The position numbers and the translations under genes were made by a program. A DNA stretch of 6,142 nt from Lentisphaeria bacterium. Lineage in GTDB: Bacteria > Verrucomicrobiota > Lentisphaeria > Victivallales > UBA1829. Each line of letters begins with the position of its first letter. The first letter of the stretch is position 1. Positions 1 to 6,138 of this stretch are shown here, in pieces. Where the stretch lies: contig JAGAPM010000043.1 of assembly GCA_017623265.1 (NCBI GenBank), positions 1 to 6,142 of the forward strand, given 5' to 3'. Below the pieces are notes generated by a model. That model searched no databases. It was not told where the DNA came from and saw only the letters and a program-made list of their open reading frames with translations.

Positions 1-60
1 CAGATATTTTTCCCGCATCCGTTTCCGGTGTCCGATCCGGGTATCCGCATCCTCCGGCAT
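1..60 (-). CDS. radC: Probable RadC-family (JAB domain) protein, N-terminus only
   Basis: Only the first 20 codons are in the window; the ORF starts with ATG at 60..58 and is open to the left edge. The peptide contains GHRKRMREKYL. This resembles the GHRKRLRERFL-type segment near the N-terminus of many RadC/UPF0758 proteins, just before their helix-hairpin-helix region. RadC proteins carry a C-terminal JAB/MPN metalloprotease-like domain, and their cellular role is unsettled despite the historical 'DNA repair' name. The start lies two bases after the TGA of the upstream methyltransferase, and an AAAGGG-like purine stretch overlaps the end of that gene, so translational coupling is likely. The call rests on one short motif; the JAB domain (HxHPSG-type motif) would lie outside the window. 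Confidence 0.65.
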   Translation of the reverse strand, partial: MPEDADTRIGHRKRMREKYL

Positions 61-62
61 GA

Positions 63-329
63 TCAGCCCTTTCTCCGCAGAACAGTCATGGTTTCAAAGT
101 GGGCAGTTGCGGGGAACAGGTCAAAGAGCTGCACATCGCACACTTCATAAAGACCGGACCGGGTCAGGATCTCCAGATCGCGCCGGAGCGTATCGGGAGC
201 GCAGGAGATATAAAGGATCGATTTCGGCTTGTAGGCGAGAATCTTCTTACAGAGCCCGGCAGACATTCCGCAACGGGGCGGATCCACCAGGATCATGGTC
301 TTTTCCGCCGGCATCTTCCGGGCAAACAT
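63..329 (-). CDS. C-terminal catalytic part of RlmD/RumA-type methyltransferase
   Basis: These 88 codons follow directly after the amber codon in the same frame. They contain ILVDPPRCG (Asp333 in whole-gene numbering, counting the TAG as residue 317), the catalytic-loop motif ISCAPDTLRRD with nucleophile Cys360, and HFETM with Glu396 as the expected general base. These correspond to D363, C389 and E424 of E. coli RumA. The first codon is an ATG abutting the TAG, so separate translation by termination-reinitiation is conceivable, although no Shine-Dalgarno sits just upstream. The fragment lacks SAM-binding motif I and cannot be an independent enzyme. It could only work joined to, or bound to, the upstream part. 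It ends in TGA two bases before the radC-like start. Confidence 0.75.
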   Translation of the reverse strand: MFARKMPAEKTMILVDPPRCGMSAGLCKKILAYKPKSILYISCAPDTLRRDLEILTRSGLYEVCDVQLFDLFPATAHFETMTVLRRKG

Positions 330-1280
330 CTAAAATTGTGCTTCGGCATCCCCCGCCTCATAACGGCAGCGGGAGGTAAGTCCGTGACGTGCCGCATTGA
401 CCTTTGCCGCTTTGATCGCCAGTTTATCCAGTTCGATCCCGCGCACCTGAAGCGAGTCGATCATCTTTGCAGCAGTCAGGGAAAGAACCCCCACCCCGCA
501 GAACAATTCCAGCAGATATCCGGCGGCCCCGGCTTCGATCCGTTTTGCCGCCGCAGCCGCCAGTTTCGATGCCATGGGGACATTGATCTGGAAGAAGGAG
601 TTTTCCGGCACAGAAAAGTCGCCGTGAGACCCCAGCTGTTCACACAGAAAACGGTCGGAGGGAGCTTCCGTATTGGGACGGATCTTCACCCCATCCCGCA
701 GAGTCCAACGGAATGTAAGATGCGTTGCGCCGGCGACCGGGTCACCCGAACGGTATGCAGCCAGTGCTTCGTTGATACTGCGCCGGGCGAGAGGACATTC
801 GGGCACATCCAGCACGGTGGTGTTGTCATCGCCTTTGTAGCCGAGTTTTCCATTTTCAGCCGTAAGACGGATCTTGTTGCGCCATCCGTAGCGTGAAGGG
901 GCGGGAACCGGCGGGCGGATCCGGCTGCGGGTTGTCAACCCGCCCCGGAGCAGAAAACCTTCCAACTGACGCTGTTTCCACGCCAGTTCGGTTTCGTAAT
1001 CCACGTGACCGTAGGAGCAGCCGGGGCAGCATGATCCGTTATCTGCGCCATTGATCGCAAGGGGACATTCCGGTGTGATCCTGTTTTTGACGGCACGCAC
1101 CACGGAAAGGAGTTTACCGTAAGCAAAACTGGAACGGTCATCTGTCACCTGGATCCGTACCCGTTCCCCGGGGGCAGCCCCCCGGACAAAACATACTTTC
1201 CCATCCGGCAGTTTTCCCACACCGGCACCACCGAAAGCGAAAGCATTGATATCGATTTCAAAAATTTCTTCACTCATCAT
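330..1280 (-). CDS. N-terminal part of RlmD/RumA-type methyltransferase (TRAM, Fe-S, SAM-binding)
   Basis: This 316-residue ORF holds the front of the enzyme. Residues about 5-60 form a TRAM-like RNA-binding domain (FGGAGVGKLPDGKVCFV, then PGERVRI). Cys72, Cys84 or Cys85, Cys88 and Cys162 match the four [4Fe-4S] ligands known from E. coli RumA (C81, C87, C90, C162); the adjacent Cys84-Cys85 pair makes the second ligand ambiguous. NSFFQIN (Gln231) is the conserved family motif. LLELFCGVGVLSL (256-268) and GIELD (281-285) are SAM-binding motifs I and II. The fragment stops at GDAEAQF, before the DPPR motif and catalytic Cys, so alone it should not methylate RNA. ATG codons at 1280 and 1277 are both possible starts; no convincing Shine-Dalgarno precedes either. 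Confidence 0.85.
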   Translation of the reverse strand: MMSEEIFEIDINAFAFGGAGVGKLPDGKVCFVRGAAPGERVRIQVTDDRSSFAYGKLLSVVRAVKNRITPECPLAINGADNGSCCPGCSYGHVDYETELAWKQRQLEGFLLRGGLTTRSRIRPPVPAPSRYGWRNKIRLTAENGKLGYKGDDNTTVLDVPECPLARRSINEALAAYRSGDPVAGATHLTFRWTLRDGVKIRPNTEAPSDRFLCEQLGSHGDFSVPENSFFQINVPMASKLAAAAAKRIEAGAAGYLLELFCGVGVLSLTAAKMIDSLQVRGIELDKLAIKAAKVNAARHGLTSRCRYEAGDAEAQF

Positions 1281-1398
1281 CGGGCATTACACTCAATTTC
1301 AAATCTCAACTCTGTACTGTCCTGAATAATATGCACTGTTTTTCCGAAAAATCCACTTTAAAAGACGAAAAATTTTATTCTTTTTTACGAGCGCGCAG

Positions 1399-1432
1399 TT
1401 GCTTTTTTCCTGATTTACAATTATAGTATAGT
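1399..1432 (+). promoter_or_regulatory. Candidate sigma70-type promoter for the HDOD-glnS-GH36 group
   Basis: TTGCTT at 1399..1404 and TATAGT at 1422..1427 are separated by 17 bases; a second overlapping TATAGT lies at 1427..1432. The -10 matches the consensus at five of six positions and the -35 at three. Transcription would start near 1434-1440, leaving a leader of roughly 35 bases before the ATG at 1473. This is inferred from consensus only. Confidence 0.5.
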
Positions 1433-1456
1433 TTGAACAAAAAATCTCACATGACG

Positions 1457-1460
1457 GGAG
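1457..1460 (+). promoter_or_regulatory. Possible ribosome binding site of the HDOD gene
   Basis: GGAG lies 12 bases before the ATG at 1473, which is longer than ideal spacing. An ATG at 1451 precedes it but is out of frame. The start at 1473 is preferred because the HDOD-like sequence begins soon after it. Confidence 0.4.
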
Positions 1461-1472
1461 AACACGCAAAAA

Positions 1473-2738
1473 ATGAACAACCTGAGCAAAGATATACCGA
1501 AGACCTCACAGCTGGAACAGAAGCTGCTTGTGGCGCGAATCAAAGAACTGGAATCGCTCCCCCTGCCCTCCTGTTCCATGCTGGAGCTTTCCTCCATTCT
1601 CAAAACGGAGCCAGTGGACCTGACCGCCGTTGCAAACTGTCTTGCCCACGACCATGTGATGCTGGCACAAATGCTCCGGATCTTTTACCGCTCCTTCCCC
1701 GGAGTCAACCCCACATCTCCACTGGATGCGGTGGCAATGCTGCCCATTGACCGGATCCAGACTCTGACGTACATCCCCCACATTCTGGAAAACTTCGGCG
1801 AACGGGAAGTGCAGGAATGGAATCACGCATACAGCTGCCGGATCCTCATGGAAAGTATTCTGGATGACAACGGGATCGACAATCCGGAGCTGATCCGTGC
1901 GGCACATCTGCACGATATCGGCAAAAATGTTTTCCGGGACTGGTCACCGAAAAAGTACAAACTGGTCGAAAATCACGCAGAATCCAGCCGGGAAGTACCG
2001 CTCTACAAGTTGGAAAATGCGGTTCTGCAGGTTGATCATGCAAAAGCCGGTGCCGATCTGCTCAAAGCCTGGGGCTTCAGCGAGGCTGTCTGGCGGATCG
2101 TGGAACAACACCACAATCACGATGATGATCCCCCGGAAACATACGTTTTCGAAACCGCATTGCTGCAGTTTGTCAACTATATCGACTGCAAAGTGCGCGG
2201 TATCCCCTGCGAACCGCCCTCTGCCAAGCTGATGAAGAAAGCCCGGATCGCCGAAATTGATGAAGAAGGCTACCTCGGTTCTCAGAAAGCCCTGATCGAC
2301 CGGCTCCGCGCCAACGATAACGAGGCGATCCGGAAATCGGTAGTTGCGAAAATGATCGAACTGGAAAAACAGAATCAGGTACCGCAGGAAGAAGCCGCAC
2401 CCGAACCGGCGGCAGAAGAAGTCAAAGCGGAAGAACCGGCTCCCGCACCGGCGGCAGAAGAAGTCAAAGCGGAAGAACCGGCTCCCGTACCGGAACAGAA
2501 AGAGGAACGGGGGATCGCATTTTCACCCCGTTTCCGTTCGGCAAGTTTTTCCATCTCTGCAGGCAATGGATTCACCCCTGCTCCCACGCCGGAGGAAAGT
2601 CTTTCATCCGCCCTCAATGAGGAAGATGATGTGCTGGGGAATCCGGATTTTGATCCGGAACAGTATAATTCCTCCGATGTTCCCTCCACTACGGCAAAAA
2701 AGGAAGAGGAACTGCTCCAGAAAATGGGCTTGAAATAA
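1473..2738 (+). CDS. HDOD-domain protein with acidic Pro/Ala/Glu-rich C-terminal tail
   Basis: The 421-residue product has an HDOD domain at about residues 25-290. The helical front (LPLPSCSMLELSSIL, then an LAHDHVMLAQMLRI segment) matches the usual HDOD start. It is followed by an HD-type metal site: His118, His147-Asp148 (HLHDIGK), His189 (VDHAKAGADLLKAW), His213-His214 and Asp238 (NYID). HDOD proteins are HD-superfamily relatives used in bacterial signalling and stress or cell-cycle control, often without proven enzyme activity. Here most metal ligands are kept, but the GYP motif of cyclic-di-GMP phosphodiesterases is absent (HHNHDDDP instead of HHExxDGxGYP). Residues about 303-345 are a Pro/Ala/Glu linker with a duplicated 14-residue unit. 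The tail then has a basic FSPRFRSASF segment and an acidic helix ending in EEELLQKMGLK. There is no signal peptide or membrane segment, so it is probably cytosolic. Its partner is unknown. Confidence 0.85.
   Translation: MNNLSKDIPKTSQLEQKLLVARIKELESLPLPSCSMLELSSILKTEPVDLTAVANCLAHDHVMLAQMLRIFYRSFPGVNPTSPLDAVAMLPIDRIQTLTYIPHILENFGEREVQEWNHAYSCRILMESILDDNGIDNPELIRAAHLHDIGKNVFRDWSPKKYKLVENHAESSREVPLYKLENAVLQVDHAKAGADLLKAWGFSEAVWRIVEQHHNHDDDPPETYVFETALLQFVNYIDCKVRGIPCEPPSAKLMKKARIAEIDEEGYLGSQKALIDRLRANDNEAIRKSVVAKMIELEKQNQVPQEEAAPEPAAEEVKAEEPAPAPAAEEVKAEEPAPVPEQKEERGIAFSPRFRSASFSISAGNGFTPAPTPEESLSSALNEEDDVLGNPDFDPEQYNSSDVPSTTAKKEEELLQKMGLK
2405..2488 (+). repeat. Two tandem 42-bp direct repeats in the HDOD linker
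   Basis: Copies at 2405..2446 and 2447..2488 differ only at their last base (C versus T). The period is a multiple of three, so the repeat adds 14 residues (unit like PAAEEVKAEEPAPA) without shifting the frame. A third copy begins at 2489 (ACCGG) but diverges at once. Near-identity at synonymous sites points to a recent slippage-type duplication. Confidence 0.95.
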
Positions 2739-2802
2739 GGTAAAAAAGATTCAGAAACATACAAACAAATATCAGGCAGAAATCCGGGACCGGATGGATG
2801 CC

Positions 2803-2808
2803 GGAAAG
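2803..2808 (+). promoter_or_regulatory. Ribosome binding site that decides the glnS start
   Basis: GGAAAG sits six bases before ATG 2815. The earlier in-frame ATG at 2794 has only weak G-rich sequence upstream. Starting at 2815 gives MSETTTEAPVNF, matching the E. coli GlnRS start MSEAEARPTNF. Confidence 0.65.
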
Positions 2809-2814
2809 AACAAC

Positions 2815-4503
2815 ATGAGCGAAACGACTACAGAAGCACCCGTGAACTTTATTCACGCGATCATTGAAGAAGACCTGGCAGCAGGGAAGAATGGCGGCAA
2901 AGTCATTACCCGTTTTCCGCCGGAACCGAACGGTTACCTCCATATCGGTCATGCGAAAGCGATCTACATGGACTACCTGACCGCAGTCAAGTACGGCGGC
3001 AAGTTCAATCTGCGTATGGATGATACCAACCCCGCAAAGGAAGATACGGAATTTGTCCAGTCCATTCTCAACGATGTGAAGTGGCTGGGTGCCGATTGGG
3101 AAGACCGTCTGTACCATGCCTCTGATTATTTCGGGCAGATGTACGACTACGCAGTGGATCTGATCAAACAGGGCAAGGCATACGTTTGCGAACTCACGGA
3201 CGATGAGTTCAAAGAATACAAGGGCAACCTGACCACCCCCGGCAAGCCCAGTCCGTACCGGGACCGCTCCGTAGAAGAAAACCTGGATCTGTTCACCCGT
3301 ATGAAAAACGGTGAATTCCCGGACGGCAGCAAAGTGCTGCGTGCCAAGATCGATATGGCTCACCCCAACATGCACATGCGCGACCCGGCGATTTACCGGA
3401 TCCGTCATGCGGAACACCACAACACCGGCAACACCTGGTGCGTGTATCCGCTGTATGACTTTGCTCACCCGCTGGAAGATGCCATTGAAGGGATCACCCA
3501 CTCCATCTGTACGCTGGAATTTGAGATCCACCGTCCCCTTTACGACTGGTTCATCGAAAATCTGGATACGCCCTCCAAGCCCCGTCAGCTTGAGTTTGCC
3601 CGTCTGGCTCTTTCCTATACGGTCATGAGCAAACGCAAACTCCGGGAACTGGTGGAATCCCACTATGTCAGCGGCTGGGACGATCCCCGCATGCCTACGG
3701 TCTGCGCCTTCCGCCGTCGCGGCGTTCCCCCGGAAGCACTCCGGGATTTCTGCGAAAAGATCGGGATCACCAAGTTCAACAGTCTGACCGATGTGGCTCT
3801 GCTGGAACATTGCATCCGGGAAAATCTCAACAAGACCTCCCAGCGCAGAATGGCAGTTATGAACCCGGTAAAACTGGTCATCGACAACTATCCGGCAGGA
3901 CAGGTCGAAGAAATGGAAGTCATCAACAACCCGGAAGATCCGGAAGCCGGCAGCCGCAAGGTGCCCTTCTCCGGCGAACTTTACATTGAACGGGATGACT
4001 TCATGGAAGAACCCATCAAGCAGTTCCACCGTCTGGCTCCGGGCAAGGAAGTACGCCTCCGCTGCGCTTACTTTGTAACCTGTACCGGTGTGGAAAAAGA
4101 CGAAAACGGCGAAATCAGCGTGATCCATTGCACCTACGATCCCGAAACCAAAGGCGGCAACGCGCCCGACGGCCGCAAGGTCAAAGGCACCATCCACTGG
4201 GTCTCGGCGGCACACGCGGTGGACGCAGAAGCACGCCTGTATGACAGACTGTTCACCATTGTCGATACCAATGCGATCCCGGAAGACAAGGACTACAAGG
4301 AATTCCTGAACCCGGAATCCCTGAAGATCGTCACGGCGAAACTGGAACCCTCTCTCGGAACAGTCGAACCCGGCTTCAAGTGCCAGTTCGAACGGATCGG
4401 CTACTTCTGTGCGGATGAAAAAGATCACGTTCCGGGCAGCAAACCGGTGTTCAACCGGACAGTCACGCTCAAAGATTCCTGGTCGAAAATCGCCGCAAAG
4501 TAA
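2815..4503 (+). CDS. glnS: Glutaminyl-tRNA synthetase (GlnRS)
   Basis: This class I aminoacyl-tRNA synthetase joins glutamine to tRNA-Gln in the cytosol, using ATP. From ATG 2815 it is 562 residues, against 554 in E. coli, and aligns along its full length from memory. The signature FPPEPNGYLHIGHAK holds the HIGH motif at residues 43-46. The KMSKS-type loop is VMSKRKL (MSKRK 271-275). LRMDDTNPAKED, SPYRDRSVEENL, AEHHNTGN and GWDDPRMPT are further GlnRS hallmarks, the last distinguishing it from GluRS. From about residue 345 come the two anticodon-binding beta-barrels (MNPVKLVIDNY, KVPFSGELYI, VKGTIHWVSAAHA). It ends with the usual KPVFNRTVTLKDSW. It lies 76 bases after the HDOD gene and 12 bases before the GH36 gene, so co-transcription is likely. 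An upstream in-frame ATG at 2794 would add seven residues but is poorly supported. Confidence 0.98.
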   Translation: MSETTTEAPVNFIHAIIEEDLAAGKNGGKVITRFPPEPNGYLHIGHAKAIYMDYLTAVKYGGKFNLRMDDTNPAKEDTEFVQSILNDVKWLGADWEDRLYHASDYFGQMYDYAVDLIKQGKAYVCELTDDEFKEYKGNLTTPGKPSPYRDRSVEENLDLFTRMKNGEFPDGSKVLRAKIDMAHPNMHMRDPAIYRIRHAEHHNTGNTWCVYPLYDFAHPLEDAIEGITHSICTLEFEIHRPLYDWFIENLDTPSKPRQLEFARLALSYTVMSKRKLRELVESHYVSGWDDPRMPTVCAFRRRGVPPEALRDFCEKIGITKFNSLTDVALLEHCIRENLNKTSQRRMAVMNPVKLVIDNYPAGQVEEMEVINNPEDPEAGSRKVPFSGELYIERDDFMEEPIKQFHRLAPGKEVRLRCAYFVTCTGVEKDENGEISVIHCTYDPETKGGNAPDGRKVKGTIHWVSAAHAVDAEARLYDRLFTIVDTNAIPEDKDYKEFLNPESLKIVTAKLEPSLGTVEPGFKCQFERIGYFCADEKDHVPGSKPVFNRTVTLKDSWSKIAAK

Positions 4504-4507
4504 GGAG
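4504..4507 (+). promoter_or_regulatory. Ribosome binding site of the GH36 gene
   Basis: GGAG lies immediately after the glnS stop and eight bases before ATG 4516. An ATG at 4511 is out of frame and too close, so 4516 is the start. The whole glnS-GH36 gap is 12 bases. Confidence 0.75.
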
Positions 4508-4515
4508 AAAATGTT

Positions 4516-6087
4516 ATGAACAGCGAACTCAAACCGGTCAAGAATTTCTACCGCAGGGAGATCATGCTGGATCTTCCGCCGGGATCCAATTTCATGTACC
4601 GCCAGTGCAACAATATGGGCTTTCTGGCAGACCCCTCCTGCACCATCTACACTGCCGGATTCGACACGGAATTTACCAGCGATGACGTGATCGTGGTGGG
4701 GGATGAAGTCAGCAACACCTACCTTCTGGCGGGAGCTGTGACGGCATACCGTTCCTTCACGTTCTTCACCCTCATCAAGAAGGCGGCGAACCAGCACAAG
4801 ATCGAAGTGCGTCAGCCGGATATCATGGAAGGTGAAACACCGGAAGAAGTGGTCATTCTCCGGGGCAATGACTGGAAGAAACTGTTGGAAGACTACGCAA
4901 CGATCGTGGCAGAACGGAACAATCTGCCCAAGTTCGGCGAAGGCAAAAATCTCACCGGATACTGCACCTGGTACTACTACTATGCCGATGTCACCGAAAA
5001 AGATCTGCTGGAAAATCTCGACGCCATGGCAAAGCACCGCTCTTCCTGCTACGCTGCCGATGTGGTACAGATCGATGACGGCTACCAGACTTTCCAGGGC
5101 GACTGGAATGATCAGGACGAAACCTGGCCCACGCCCCTGCCGGAAATTGCAAAGCGCATGACCGATTCCGGAATGCGCGCCGGGATCTGGCTCATGCCCT
5201 TCCTCGCCTCCACCGCCAGCCGGGTCTTCAAGGAACATCCGGACTGGTTCGTGAAGGATGAAAACGGCAACCCCAAAGTCAGCAAGGGCTGGTCTCCCCC
5301 GCCCGATGACCTGTGGGTGTGTCTGGATACCACCATTCCCGCCGTGCAGGAACATCTCAAAAATGTGTTCCAGACCTTCCGGAAGTGGGGGATCACCTAC
5401 TTCAAGATGGATGGTCTCGGATTCGGTCTGATGGATGGCAAACGCAGCGATCCGAACGCCACGCCCCTGAGCGCATTCCGTCTGGGCATGAAAGCGATCC
5501 GCGAAGCCGTGCCGGACAGCTACCTGCTGGGATGCTGTCCCCCGTTCATGGCGTGTCTCGGCTATATCGACGGCGCCCGCATCTCCAACGATACCCGCGC
5601 CTGCCGCAGCGCCATCGATCACGTGACAAAGACCAACTTCGCTCGCTGGTGGATGTTCGATAAGTTCTTCCGCTGCGATCCGGACGTGGTCATCGCCCGT
5701 CAGGACCGGTCCACCGCCAGTATCGGCGACAACCGTCTCTCCATCATGACCGGTATCATGACCGGCGTTTCCATTACCAGCGACAATCTGAACACCATCA
5801 CCTCCGACCGTCTGGAACTGCTGGGCAAGTCCGCTCAGATCCGAATGCGGGATTTCCGTCCCGCCGGGCACTGGGGCGCAGGCTGCTGGCCCGTGGCGTT
5901 CTCCGGCACCATCGACGGCAGAAAAGCCGGCGCAGTGCTCAACACCACAGATGAACCGGTCACGGTCAAATTTGAGGATATGGGGCTGGATCCGGAACAG
6001 GACGCCGAAGAACTGCTGCAGGATCTGGGCAAACGGAAATATGTCATTACCGTGGTACCCCACGACGCCGTGCTGCTGAAGCAGTAA
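4516..6087 (+). CDS. GH36/melibiase-type alpha-galactosidase-like glycoside hydrolase
   Basis: The 523-residue product fits clan GH-D retaining glycosidases, which hydrolyse alpha-galactosides or related alpha-linked sugars. Residues about 10-130 form a beta-rich N-terminal region. The TIM barrel spans about 145-440, with GYCTWYYYY (149-156), VVQIDDGYQ (Asp187-Asp188), AGIWLMPF and ITYFKMDGLG, whose Asp299 is the expected nucleophile (K-x-D motif). In ARISNDTR, Asp359 is the likely acid/base. The C-terminal 80 residues resemble the closing beta-sandwich. It is shorter than the ~700-residue classical GH36 enzymes because the N-terminal domain is reduced. No signal peptide or membrane segment is seen, so it should act in the cytoplasm on imported oligosaccharides. 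No transporter or sugar regulator lies beside it; it follows glnS by 12 bases, probably in the same transcript. Exact substrate is uncertain: alpha-galactose, alpha-GalNAc and raffinose-type transfer are all possible in this clan. Confidence 0.85.
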   Translation: MNSELKPVKNFYRREIMLDLPPGSNFMYRQCNNMGFLADPSCTIYTAGFDTEFTSDDVIVVGDEVSNTYLLAGAVTAYRSFTFFTLIKKAANQHKIEVRQPDIMEGETPEEVVILRGNDWKKLLEDYATIVAERNNLPKFGEGKNLTGYCTWYYYYADVTEKDLLENLDAMAKHRSSCYAADVVQIDDGYQTFQGDWNDQDETWPTPLPEIAKRMTDSGMRAGIWLMPFLASTASRVFKEHPDWFVKDENGNPKVSKGWSPPPDDLWVCLDTTIPAVQEHLKNVFQTFRKWGITYFKMDGLGFGLMDGKRSDPNATPLSAFRLGMKAIREAVPDSYLLGCCPPFMACLGYIDGARISNDTRACRSAIDHVTKTNFARWWMFDKFFRCDPDVVIARQDRSTASIGDNRLSIMTGIMTGVSITSDNLNTITSDRLELLGKSAQIRMRDFRPAGHWGAGCWPVAFSGTIDGRKAGAVLNTTDEPVTVKFEDMGLDPEQDAEELLQDLGKRKYVITVVPHDAVLLKQ

Positions 6088-6115
6088 GGTGGTTTGACAG
6101 GAAAGCCGGAAAGAT

Positions 6116-6138
6116 TTTGCGGGGCAAAGACCTTTTGC
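6116..6138 (+). other. Small overlapping inverted repeats after the GH36 gene
   Basis: TTTGC at 6116..6120, GCAAA at 6124..6128 and TTTGC at 6134..6138 allow two mutually exclusive five-base-pair stems sharing the middle arm. Stems this short without a following T run make a poor intrinsic terminator. The window ends four bases later, so a longer structure cannot be judged. The rest of 6088..6142 shows no gene; a TTGACA at 6094..6099 lacks a -10 partner 17 bases downstream. Confidence 0.25.

Larger units (their letters stand above)
63..1280 (-). pseudogene. rlmD: RlmD/RumA-type uracil-C5 RNA methyltransferase gene interrupted by an in-frame TAG
   Basis: The whole locus is one frame of 405 sense-length positions plus a final TGA, broken once by TAG at 332..330 (codon 317). 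Without the TAG, the product would be about 405 residues, close to the 433 residues of E. coli RlmD. Its domain order is complete: TRAM, iron-sulfur cysteines, SAM-binding Rossmann fold, catalytic Cys and base. There is no frameshift, and motifs on both sides are intact, so the lesion is young, is tolerated, or is an artefact. It is labelled a pseudogene conservatively. A suppressed or recoded amber, or a functional split gene, would make it active. Family members methylate 23S rRNA U1939 (RlmD), U747 (RlmC) or tRNA U54 (TrmA). The iron-sulfur cysteines argue against TrmA, but the exact target cannot be read from sequence. Confidence 0.75.
1281..1472. other. Divergent intergenic region between the methyltransferase and HDOD genes
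   Basis: This 192-base gap between two divergent starts is clearly richer in A and T than the genes, with several T and A runs between about 1360 and 1410. It must hold the promoters for both directions. A reasonable plus-strand promoter is seen (entered separately). For the minus strand only a TATTAT -10-like hexamer (plus-strand 1326..1331) is visible, with no good -35 partner at 16-18 bases, so that promoter is not assigned. I see no tRNA, riboswitch or clear operator palindrome here. Confidence 0.6.

Noticed and set aside
99..896. 265-residue ORF on the plus strand
   Set aside because: It is antisense to the methyltransferase, whose motifs are clear. The translation is rich in Arg, His and Cys with no recognisable domain.
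1281..1400. Minus-strand promoter for the methyltransferase
   Set aside because: A TATTAT -10-like hexamer exists (plus-strand 1326..1331), but sequences 16-18 bases upstream of it do not resemble a -35, so it was not listed as a feature.
1433..1750. 105-residue plus-strand ORF overlapping the start of the HDOD gene
   Set aside because: It is in a different frame from the HDOD gene, starts inside the promoter region and has no recognisable protein features.
2794..2814. Upstream ATG as the glnS start
   Set aside because: The seven extra residues have no family counterpart, and the later ATG at 2815 has a better-spaced GGAAAG and matches known GlnRS N-termini.
2689..6063. 1124-residue ORF on the minus strand
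   Set aside because: It lies antisense and codon-aligned to glnS and the GH36 gene, both firmly identified. Its openness follows from the absence of three sense codons, and its His/Phe/Gly/Val-rich translation matches no family I recognise.
6094..6122. TTGACA as the -35 of a promoter near the right edge
   Set aside because: The hexamer 17 bases downstream is TTGCGG, not a -10 element, and no better partner is seen before the window ends.
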